Assembly (NCBI RefSeq): GCF_048569485.1
Contig: NC_134364.1
Span: forward strand, 134,868,636-134,932,635
DNA from: Anomaloglossus baeobatrachus
Taxonomy: Eukaryota > Chordata > Amphibia > Anura > Aromobatidae
DNA: 64,000 nucleotides
Reading direction: 5' to 3'
Of this stretch, positions 33,101-45,100 are shown one piece after another; the stretch's first letter is position 1; each line of letters starts with the position of its first letter. The position numbers were made by a program, and so were the translations under genes. Below the pieces are notes generated by a model that did not search any database, was not told the DNA's origin, and was given only the letters and a program-made list of their open reading frames with translations.

Positions 33101-36100
33101 TAATACACCTCCTGCAGCTGTTACTTGTGGTAATACACCTCCTACAGCTGTTACTTGTGGTAATACACCTCCTACAGCTGTTACTTGTGGTAAGACACCT
33201 CCTGCAGCTGTTACTTGTGGTAATACACCTCCTACAGCTGTTACTTGTGGTAATACACCTCCTACAGCTGTTACTTGTGGTAATACACCTCCTACAGCTG
33301 TTACTTGTGGTAATACACCTCCTGCAGCTGTTTCTTGTGGTAATACACCTCCTACAGCTGTTACTTGTGGTAATAAACCTCCTACAGCTGTTACTTGTGG
33401 TAATACACCTCCTACAGCTGTTACTTGTGGTAATACACCTCCTGCAGCTGTTACTTGTGGTAATACACCTCCTGCAGCTGTTACTTGTGGTAATACACCT
33501 CCTGCAGCTGTTACTTGTGGTAATACACCTCCTGCAGCTGTTACTTGTGGTAATACACCTCCTACAGCTGTTACTTGTGGTAATACACCTCCTGCAGCTG
33601 TTACTTGTGGTGATACACCTCCTACAGCTATTACTTGTGGTAATACACCTCCTACAGCTGTTACTTGTGGTAATACACCTCCTACAGCTGTTACTTGTGG
33701 TAATACACCTCCTGCAGCTGTTACTTGTGGTAATACACCTCCTGCAGCTGTTACTTGTGGTGATACACCTCCTACAGCTGTTACTTGTGGTAATACACCT
33801 CCTACAGCTGTTACTTGTGGTGATACACCTCCTGCAGCTGTTACTTGTGGTGATACACCTCCTACAGCTGTTACTTGTGGTAATACACCTCCTACAGCTA
33901 TTACTTGTGGTGATACACCTCCTACAGCTATTACTTGTGGTAATACACCTCCTGCAGCTGTTACTTGTGGCTTTCCTCAGTGTCACCTGTAGTGTATGAT
34001 GTGCATTCGGCTGGTTTAGAGTTTGGTCTCCTCTCCTGTTTTTGTTTCCCAGCACACTAAGACTGGTGAAGAAACGCTGAAGATGTGTGTGGCCGTGCGC
34101 AGAAAACTGCAGCTTTACTACTGGAAGGATCGATCATTTCACGAACTGCAGGTGATTACGACCCCGGGGAGGAGACAGAAGGTGACCCGAAAGCAGAACG
34201 TCTCCTCGTTTCCTGCGTCAGTGGTGTCACACCACCAGCTGTGTAATGTGTATCAGAGGTGTATCAGAGGATGGGGTCTGCTTCTGTCATCTCATCAGCC
34301 ATTATCACACTTCTCACTCCTGAGCTCAGTGCTGTATTCAGTGAGGACTGCCCCATTACTGAGAGATGAAAGCCTATGATGACAGGAGGAGGGTGGGGGG
34401 CTAAAGGAGGGGCTGGGTGGGGGGCTGAGGGAGGGGCTGGAGGGCTGAAGGAGGGGCTGGATGGGGGCTGAGGGAGGGGCTGGGGGGCTGAAGGAGGGGC
34501 TGGGTGGGGGGCTAAAGGAGGGGCTGGGTGGGGGGCTGAGGGAGGGGCTGGGGGGCTGAGGGAGGGGCTGGGGGGCTGAGGGAGGGGCTGGGGGCTGAGG
34601 GAGGGGCTGGGGGCTGAGGGAGGGGCTGGAGGGCTGAAGGAGGGGCTGGGTGGGGGACTGAGGGAGGGGCTGGGTGGGGGACTGAGGGAGGGGCTGGGTG
34701 GGGGACTGAGGGAGGGGCTGGGTGGGGGACTGAGGGAGGGGCTGGGGGGCTGAGGGAGGGGCTGGGGGGCTGAGGGAGGGGCTGGGGGGCTGAGGGAGGG
34801 GATGGCTGGGGGGCTGAGGGAGGGGATGGCTGGGGGGCTGAGGGAGGGGCTGGCTGGGGGGCTGAGGGAGGGGCTGGGGGGCTGAGGGAGGGGCTGGGTG
34901 GGGGGCTGAGGGAGGGGCTGGGGGTCTGAAGGAGGGGCTGGGTGGGGGGCTGAGGGAGGGGCTGGGGGGTTGAGGGAGGGGCTGGGGGGTTGAGGGAGGG
35001 GCTGGGGAGGGGTTGGGGAGCTGAGGGAGGCGTTGCGGAGCTGAAGGAGGAGCTAGAGGCAGAGCTCCGCCTCTCCTCCCATCACGTACATGGCAGCGGC
35101 TTCGCCTCTCCTCCCATCACGTACATGGCAGCGGCTTCTGATGAGATTCTATCTCACTGAATACAGCTCAGTCCTGGCGGAGAGGAGCCATTGTATGTAA
35201 TGAGATACATTACACCGCTGCTTCCTGTCCTGGGCACTATTGGTGTGTGAGGTGGGGTGTGCGGCCGCCCCTCACTGGGGGTCCGTGTTATGTAGCCATT
35301 GTATGTGATGAGATACATTACACCGCTGCTTCCTGTCCTGGGCACTATTGGTGTGTGAGGTGGGGTGTGCGGTCGCCCCTCACTGGGGGTCTGTGTTATG
35401 TAGCCATTGCCTGTGATGAGATTACACCGCTGCGTCCTGTCCTGGGCACTATTGATGTGTGAGGTGGGGTGTGCGGCCGCCCCTCACTGGGGGTCCGTGT
35501 TATGTAGCCATTGTATGTGATGAGATACATTACACCGCTGCTTCCTGTCCTGGGCACTATTGATGTGTGAGGTGGGGTGTGCGGTCGCCCCTCACTGGGG
35601 GTCCGTGTTATGCAGCCATTGCCTGTGATATTACACCGCTGCGTCCTGTCCTGGGCACTATTGATGTGTGAGGTGGGGTGTGCGGTCGCCCCTCACTGGG
35701 GGTCCGTGTTATGTAGCCATTGCCTGTGATGAGATTACACCGCTGCGTCCTGTCCTGGGCACTATTGATGTGTGAGGTGGGGTGTGCGGCCGCCCCTCAC
35801 TGGGGGTCCGTGTTCTGCAGCCATTGCCTGTGATGAGATTACACCGCTGCGTCCTGTCCTGGGCACTATTTATGTGTGAGGTGGGGTGTGCGGCCGCCCC
35901 TCACTGGGGGTCCGTGTTATGTAGCCATTGTATGTGATGAGATACATTACACCGCTGCTTCCTGTCCTGGGCACTATTGGTGTGTGAGGTGGGGTGTGCG
36001 GCCGCCCCTCACTGGGGGTCTGTGTTATGTAGCCATTGCCTGTGATGAGATTACACCGCTGCTTCCTGTCCTGGGCACTATTGATGTGTGAGGTGGGGTG

Positions 36101-39100
36101 TGCGGTCGCCCCTCACTGGGGGTCCGTGTTATGCAGCCATTGCCTGTGATATTACACCGCTGCTTCCTGTCCTGGGCACTATTGATGTGTGAGGTGGGGT
36201 GTGCGGCCGCCCCTCGCTGGGGGTCCGTGATATGTAGCCATTGCCTGTGATGAGATTACACCGCTGCTTCCTGTCCTGGGCACTATTGGTGTGTGAGGTG
36301 GGGTGTGCGGTCGCCCCTCACTGGGGGTCTGTGTTATGTAGCCATTGCCTGTGATATTACACCGCTGCTTCCTGTCCTGGGCACTATTGATGTGTGAGGT
36401 GGGGTGTGCGGTCGCCCCTCACTGGGGGTCCGTGTTATGCAGCCATTGCCTGTGATGAGATTACACCGCTGCGTCCTGTCCTGGGCACTATTTATGTGTG
36501 AGGTGGGGTGTGCGGTCGCCCCTCACTGGGGGTCCGTGTTATGCAGCCATTGCCTGTGATATTACACCGCTGCGTCCTGTCCTGGGCACTATTGATGTGT
36601 GAGGTGGGGTGTGCAGCCGCCCCTCACTGGGGGTCCGTGTTATGCAGCCATTGCCTGTGATATTACACCGCTGCGTCCTGTCCTGGGCACTATTGATGTG
36701 TGAGGTGGGGTGTGCGGCCGCCCCTCACTGGGGGTCCGTGTTATGCAGCCATTGCCTGTGATATTACACCGCTGCGTCCTGTCCTGGGCACTATTTATGT
36801 GTGAGGTGGGGTGTGCGGCCGCCCCTCACTGGGGGTCCGTGATATGCAGCCATTGCCTGTGATGAGATTACACCGCTGCGTCCTGTCCTGGGCACTATTG
36901 ATGTGTGAGGTGGGGTGTGCGGCCGCCCCTCACTGGGGGTCCGTGTTATGTAGCCATTGCCTGTGATGAGATTACACCGCTGCGTCCTGTCCTGGGCACT
37001 ATTGATGTGTGAGGTGGGGTGTGCGGCCGCCCCTCACTGGGGGTCCGTGTTATGTAGCCATTGCCTGTGATGAGATTACACCGCTGCTTCCTGTCCTGGG
37101 CACTATTGGTGTGTGAGGTGGGGTGTGCGGCCGCCCCTCACTGGGGGTCCGTGTTATGTAGCCATTGCCTGTGATGAGATTACACCGCTGCTTCCTGTCC
37201 TGGGCACTATTGGTGTGTGAGGTGGGGTGTGCGGTCGCCCCTCACTGGGGGTCCGTGTTATGCAGCCATTGCCTGTGATATTACACCGCTGCGTCCTGTC
37301 CTGGGCACTATTGGTGTGTGAGGTGGGGTGTGCGGCCGCCCCTCACTGGGGGTCCGTGTTATGTAGCCATTGCCTGTGATGAGATTACACCGCTGCTTCC
37401 TGTCCTGGGCACTATTGGTGTGTGAGGTGGGGTGTGCGGCCGCCCCTCACTGGGGGTCCGTGATATGTAGCCATTGCCTGTGATGAGATTACACCGCTGC
37501 GTCCTGTCCTGGGCACTATTTATGTGTGAGGTGGGGTGTGCGGCCGCCCCTCACTGGGGGTCCGTGATATGTAGCCATTGCCTGTGATGAGATTACACCG
37601 CTGCGTCCTGTCCTGGGCACTATTGATGTGTGAGGTGGGGTGTGCGGTCGCCCCTCACTGGGGGTCCGTGTTATGTAGCCATTGCCTGTGACGAGATTAC
37701 ACCGCTGCGTCCTGTCCTGGGCACTATTGATGTGTGAGGTGGGGTGTGCGGCCGCCCCTCACTGGGGGTCCGTGATATGTAGCCATTGCCTGTGATGAGA
37801 TTACACCGCTGCGTCCTGTCCTGGGCACTATTGATGTGTGAGGTGGGGTGTGCGGCCGCCCCTCACTGGGGGTCCGTGTTATGGAGCCATTGCCTGTGGT
37901 GAGATTACACCGCTGCTTCCTGTCCTGGGCACTATTGGTGTGTGAGGTGGGGTGTGCGGCCGCCCCTCGCTGGGGGTCCGTGTTATGTAGCCATTGCCTG
38001 TGATATTACACCGCTGCGTCCTGTCCTGGGCACTATTGATGTGTGAGGTGGGGTGTGCGGCCGCCCCTCGCTGGGGGTCCGTGTTATGTAGCCATTGCCT
38101 GTGATATTACACCGCTGCTTCCTGTCCTGGGCACTATTGATGTGTGAGGTGGGGTGTGCGGCCGCCCCTCGCTGGGGGTCCGTGTTATGCAGCCATTGCC
38201 TGTGATATTACACCGCTGCGTCCTGTCCTGGGCACTATTGGTGTGTGAGGTGGGGTGTGCGGTCGCCCCTCACTGGGGGTCCGTGTTATGTAGCCATTGC
38301 CTGTGATATTACACCGCTGCGTCCTGTCCTGGGCACTATTGATGTGTGAGGTGGGGTGTGCGGCCGCCCCTCACTGGGGGTCCGTGATATGTAGCCATTG
38401 CCTGTGATGAGATTACACCGCTGCGTCCTGTCCTGGGCACTATTGATGTGTGAGGTGGGGTGTGCGGCCGCCCCTCGCTGGGGGTCCGTGTTATGTAGCC
38501 ATTGCCTGTGCTGTGCGCGGTCTCCTGTAGGCGTGCTGGTGACACGCGGTCCCTCTTTGCGGGGTCAGGATGTCACATGTTAGAAGCCATACACGTTATA
38601 GCTCTATTTCTATCAGGAATCCCTTTCTTTGTAGGGTGACTTCAGTGTTCCCGATGTTCCCAAGTCAATGGCGTGGTGCGAGAACTCGATATGTGTGGGA
38701 TTCAAGCGAGACTATTATCTGATCCGGGTAAGATGCCGATGTGCTGCATATTGTGCCCAGTAATACCGATATACCGCTGCTTGTGACACCTGAAGATGGA
38801 TGTGAACAGGTCCCAACAAGCCGAGGCTCCTGTGTACCTCCTGAGCACCCCCATCACACTGCACGGAGCACAATATTGCTTAGATTGTAAAGATGGGCAT
38901 TTTTTGGAATCCACGATTAGTTTTTAAATGAAATAACTGTGTTTTCAGGTGGATGGAAAAGGCTCCATTAAGGAACTTTTTCCCACGGGCAAACAGTTGG
39001 AGCCCCTGGCCGTGCCTCTGGCCGATGGGAAAGTGGCTGTGGGACAGGACGACCTGACTGTGGTCCTAAATGAAGAGGGCACCTGCACCCCGAAGTGTGC

Positions 39101-42100
39101 GCTCAACTGGACCGACATCCCCATGGCCATGGGTAAGTGCCGGAGAAAACCCGCCCATTACCAGTGCCTGTAAACCCGGGACACAGGAGGAGCGGTCATC
39201 TTACAATGGGATATACAATGGGATATAGCATCCTTATAGGATTCGCCCCTTTCCCAGTTGACGTGGAAGGTTCCCTCGGCCATTGTCTTGTAAAGGGGAA
39301 ATTTGCAAAGAACTCCATTTTGTGGGTTTGCAGATTTTGGAAGGAGCTGACAGGTAATGTCATATTGTGACTGGAAAGACTCCACAATGGGTGAGAAAGT
39401 CCAGCTTCACAATGTGTGAGCACCGCCCCTTCATAAGAGCACCGCCCCTTCATAAGAGCACCGCCCCTTCATAAGAGCACCGCCCCTTCATAAGAGCACC
39501 ACCCCTTCATAAAGAGCATAGAAATAAAAGGGGGATTCCCATCTCCAAGATCCCATCCCAATATGGAGTAGGTGTAATAATAGGAATATTAGCACATTCC
39601 TCCATTGAGAAATGCAGTCTAGTTTCCTGATTCACTGTTACTTACCTCATGTGCAGGGCATTGCAGCTTAGGTATCCATGGTTACAACCTCGCATATAGT
39701 AACATTTAGCTGCTAAGGTCCTGCACATAAGGTATGTGAACTATACTACATTTCTAATTGGAGATATTTCCTCATATTGTTATTACACCGGCTACATACT
39801 GGGCGAGGATGTTGGCGATGGAAGACCCCTTTAACACTAAATAAAGACCTTATCTCTGGAGCCTTATGGTGGATTTAAAAGCAAATCCTCCGGAGCAGCG
39901 CGAATAACATAAGAGCAGGGGCAGGTCCTGAGCAAAGTGTTTGGATGGTCTGATATAGATGTGACATGAACAGAAACAGATGAAATGAGAGGCTGCTGCC
40001 GTGGTGCGGGCTCCGGAGGATGCGGCTGCGTCTCCAGCCGGCTTTATTCCATTGTCATACAGTAGCCAGTTCTGCATGTGTTACCATAGTGGTCAGCGCC
40101 TGCGCGGCTTTAGCTGTGATTTGTGCATATTGTAATGGTCAGCATGACGTTGTGTCCACATTGCAGAGCACCAGCCCCCATATATCATCGCTGTGCTGCC
40201 ACGGTACGTGGAGGTGCGGACCTTCGAGCCTCGCCTGCTGGTGCAGAGCATCGAGCTTCAGCGGCCTCGCTTCATTACATCTGGAGGGTGAGAATCTGCT
40301 CTTATGTCAGGACGTCTCTGGAGGGGTGTCCATTATTAGTACTATCTGCCTGCTTTACTCCATACACACGGCACATGTATCCACATATTAGTGTAGTGTT
40401 ACTGCTCTGTGCTATGGAAGGCAATGGAGCGAGGCACCAGACACCAGCTATACACAGCTTGGTTAGGTTTTCTAGTCATGGACAGCCCCTTTAGGTTATA
40501 GGTTTGAGTTCCCAATGTGATGTGAATATACAGGGACCCCTAGAACTGCACACTGCTGCGGTACAGCAATCAGCCCCTGCCCCTTTTGTGTCGTGGTGTT
40601 GGCAGAGACTCTTTCGGTTTCATATACCATATTTTCCGGCTTGTAAGACAACTGGACATATAAGATGACCCCCAACTTTTCCAGTTAAAAAATCGAGTAT
40701 AAGCTGACCTGGTAATGAGCACATTGTTTAGTGATGAGCCCATTGTTTAGTAATGTCCCCTGCAGTAATGTGCCCATTGTTTAGTGATGTCCCCTGCAGT
40801 AATGTGCCCATTGTTTAGTGATGTCCCCTGCAGTAATGTGCCCATTGTTTAGTGATGTCCCCTGCAGTAATGTGCCCATTGTTTAGTGATGTCCCCTGCA
40901 GTAATGTGCCCATTGTTTAGTGATGTCCCCTGCTGTAATGTGCCCATTGTTTAGTGATGTCCCCTGCAGTAATGTGCCCATTGTTTAGTAATGTCCCCTG
41001 CAGTAATGTGCCCATTGTTTAGTGATGTCCCCTGCAGTAATGTGCCCATTGTTTAGTAATGTCCCCTGCAGTAATGTGCCCATTCTTTAGTGATGTCCCT
41101 TGCAGTAATGAGCCCATTGTTTAGTAATGTCCCCTGCAGTAATGTGCCCATTGTTTCGTGATGTCCCCTGCAAAATGTCCCCATTGTTTAGTGATGTCCC
41201 CTGCAGTAATGAGCCCATTGTTTAGTAATGTGGCCTGCAGTAATGAGCCCATTGTTTAGTAATGTGGCCTGCAGTAATGAGCCCATTGTTTAGTAATGTG
41301 GCCTGCAGTAATGTGCCCATTGTTTAGTAATGTCCCCTGCAGTAATGTGCCCATTGTTTAGTAATGTCCCCTGCAGTAATGTGCCCATTGTTTAGTAATG
41401 TGGCCTGCAGTAATGTGCCCATTGTTTAGTAATGTCCCCTGCAGTAATGTGCCCATTGTTTAGTAATGTCCCCTGCAGTAATGTCCCATTGTTTAGTAAT
41501 GTCCCCTGCAGTAATGTGCCCATTGTTTAGTAATGTCCCCTGCAGTAATGTCCCATTGTTTAGTAATGTCCCCTGCAGTAATGTGCCCATTGTTTAGTAA
41601 TGTCCCCTTCAGTAATGTGCCCATTGTTTAGTAATGTCCCCTGCAGTAATGTGCCCATTGTTTAGTAATGTCCCCTGCAGTAATGTGCCCATTGTTTAGT
41701 AATGTGGCCTGCAGTAATGTGCCCATTGTTTAGTAATGTCCCCTGCAGTAATGTGCCCATTGTTTAGTAATGTCCCCTGCAGTAATGTGCCCATTGTTTA
41801 GTAATGTCCCCTGCAGTAATGTGCCCATTGTTTAGTAATGTCCCCTGCAGTAATGTCCCATTGTTTAGTAATGTCCCCTGCAGTAATGTGCCCATTGTTT
41901 AGTAATGTCCCCTTCAGTAATATGCCAATTGTTTAGTAATGTCCCCTGCAGTAATGTGCCCATTGTTTAGTGATGTCCCCTGCATTAATGTGCTCATTGT
42001 TTAGTAATGTGGCCTGCAGTAATGTGCCCATTGTTTAGTAATGTGGCATGCAGTAATTGTCCATTGTTTAGTAATGTCCCCTGCAGTAATGTGCCCATTG

Positions 42101-45100
42101 TTTAGTAATGTGGCCTGCAGTAATGTGCCCATTGTTTAGTAATGTGGCCTGCAGTAATGTGCCCATTGTTTAGTAATGTGGCATGCAGTAATTGTCCATT
42201 GTTTAGTAATGTCCCCTGCAGTAATGTGCCCATTGTTTAGTAATGTGGCCTGCAGTAATGTGCCCATTGTTTAGTAATGTGGCCTGCAGTAATGAGCCCA
42301 TTGTTTAGTAATGTGGCCTGCAGTAATGTGCCCATTGTTTAGTAATGTGGCATGCAGTAATTTGCCCATTGTTTAGTAATGTCCCCTGCAGTAATGTGCC
42401 CATTGTTTAGTAATGTCCCCTGCAGTAATGTGCCCATTGTTTAGTAATGTCCCCTGCAGTAATGTGCCCATTGTTTAGTAATGTCCCCTGCAGTAATGTG
42501 CCCATTGTTTAGTAATGTCCCCTGCAGTAATGTGCCCATTGTTTAGTAATGTCCCCTGCAGTAATGTGCCCATTGTTTAGTGATGTCCCCTGCATTAATG
42601 TGCCCATTGTTTAGTAATGTGGCCTGCAGTAATGAGCCCATTGTTTAGTAATGTGGCCTGCAGTAATGAGCCCATTGTTTAGTAATGTCCCCTGCAGTAA
42701 TGTGCCCATTGTTTAGTGATGTCCCCTGCATTAATGTGCCCATTGTTTAGTAATGTGGCCTGCAGTAATGAGCCCATTGTTTAGTAATGTGGCCTGCAGT
42801 AATGAGCCCATTGTTTAGTAATGTCCCCTGCAGTAATGTTAGACAAAGGAGCAGTTTTTTTTTATTATTTTTATTATTCCGCCATTTATTCTATTCCGGT
42901 TGCGCAGTGGTGTACTGGACTGAGGGCTATTGTAGGTTGTAGGCTTGTTGGAAGAGGTGGGTCTTCAGGTTCCTCTTGAAGCGTTCCACGGTAGGTGAGA
43001 GTCTGATATGCTGTGGTAGAGCGTTCCAGAGTATGGGGGAGGCACGGGAGGAATCTTGTACGCGATTGTGGGAAGAGGAGATAAGAGAAGAGTAGAGAAG
43101 GAGATCTTGTGAGGATCTGAGGTTGCGTGCAGGTAGGTACCGGGAGACTAGGTCACAGATGTAGGGAGGAGACAGGTTGTGCATGGCTTTGTATGCCATA
43201 GTTAGTGTTTGAACTGGAGTTGTTGGGTGACGGGAAGCCAGTGAAGGGATTGGCAGAGAGGAGAGGCTGGGGAATAGCGAGGGGAGAGGTGGATTAAGCG
43301 GGCCGCAGAGTTCAGGATAGATCGGAGGGGTGCAAGAGTGTTGGAAGGGAGACCACAGAGCAGGAGGTTGCAGTAGTCGAGGCGGGGGATGATAAGGGCA
43401 TGCACTAATGTTTTTGCTGATTCTTGGTCAAGGAAAGCACGGATACGGGAGATGTTTTTGAGTTGTAATCGGCATGAGGTGAAGAGGGCTTGGATGTGTG
43501 GCTTGAAGGATAGAGCAGAGTCGAGGGTCACTCGAAGGCAACGAGCTTGTGAGACTGGGGAGAGTAAGCAACCATCGAGTTTAATGGAAAGGCTTGGTGG
43601 AGGGGATGAGTGAGGAGGGGGAAAGACAATGAGCTCTGTTTTGTCCATGTTAAGCTTTAGGAATCGCGCAGAGAAGGATGAAGCAGCAGACAGACATTGT
43701 GGGATTCTGGTTAGTAGAGAGGGGATGTCAGGTCCAGAGGTAGATCTGTGTGTCATCGGCATAGAGATGATACTGGAAGCCGTGGTACGCTATGAGCTGT
43801 GCCAGGCCGAAGGTGTAGATGGAGAACAGCAGGGGTCCAGCTACATGTTTCTGAGCTGAACAAACTCCTTTATCAGGAAAAACTGATCCATGGCTTTTTT
43901 TGCTCCAGTTTTTGGGTTATTTGAACCCCAGCATTTCTCCGTGTCCTCATTGGAGTTTTACTCCTGATGATTCAGCTCTGAAGCGCGTGGATGAAGCTGC
44001 TGTCTGGTTGCACACCATCCTCTCCATTGGAGATCTTCCTGATCACAGCATTATGTGATATTCTTTTCTTTCAGATCTAACATCGTGTACGTGGCCAGCA
44101 ATCACTTTGTCTGGAGGTTGGTTTCCGTCTCCATTGCAACACAAATCCAGCAACTCCTCCAGGACAAGCAGTTTGAGCTGGCCCTACAGCTGGCGGTAAG
44201 TGTGGAAATCGTGCTCTGATACATGGTTTACAAAAGACACATGTTCATCTGAGGGATGGAAAGGTGCGAGCACAAGCCCAGGTCATGGCCCGTCGGCCAT
44301 ACAGAGCCATTATTGCTCCACTGTCCCGAGGAGAACTCTCACATTGACCTAAGCACATGCGTCATTGTTTTCTGCAAAAAGAACCCATTCAAGTCTTTTT
44401 GAACCCAACAACTGTTCCCGCTGTGACCGGCCCCGGAGGCGGCTGCTCCATAGATTAATGGATCTTATGGGAAAGAATCCGGCCTCCATTGGAGATTGAC
44501 CTTTCTCCAGGCAGAGGAGTGCCCCTTTATCTTTTGAGGGTTTCTTTTTTCATGAAGCTGCTCTTGACCATACATTTTTGTATGCACCATTTATCTACTT
44601 GTACACGTTAATAAGGTCCGCAATTAAATGTCTCTTATTATGTGAAAATACATGTTAGTCTTCAGGGTAAAACGAATCACGCTCCTCAGGATTTTGCGTT
44701 GATTCTCGGTGCGTCTTCATTAAATATTTATAGATTTGTAAATCTTGGAGATTACTTAGATCTCTTTGGTTTTCCTAGAAATCATGGTTTGGTTAGAACT
44801 TAAGAAGTTTATTTCCATCTTGTTGTATTCGGTGTTGTATTCACTCCCGAGCGCCCGCTAAGGCTATGTGCCCAAGCTGAACTGCTCTATTAAAGAGGTT
44901 GCCCACTACTTGTACCACTAGCCCTTCTCAATCTGACGAGTTTCTTCCCTTCAGATGAAACCGCCTATACTCTCCTCCGGTGCTGGCGCCGTTCCACTGG
45001 TGTCTGCTCATCTCAATGTGAAAAGGAAAAACTGAAGGAGGAAAAAGGGCAATAGGGTCTTATCCAACTTGCATACAATGGTGATAAGGGAATGTGCTCC

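Noticed and set aside
22228-33970. CRISPR-like array
   Set aside because: The repeats are head-to-tail with no spacers, vary by point changes and sit in a vertebrate intron; this is a minisatellite.
30649-34055. VIHLLQLLL-repeat and [10 protein letters not shown]-repeat frames of up to 450 residues
   Set aside because: The 30-bp unit is a multiple of three and lacks stops in these frames, so long frames are automatic; they lie inside intron 5.
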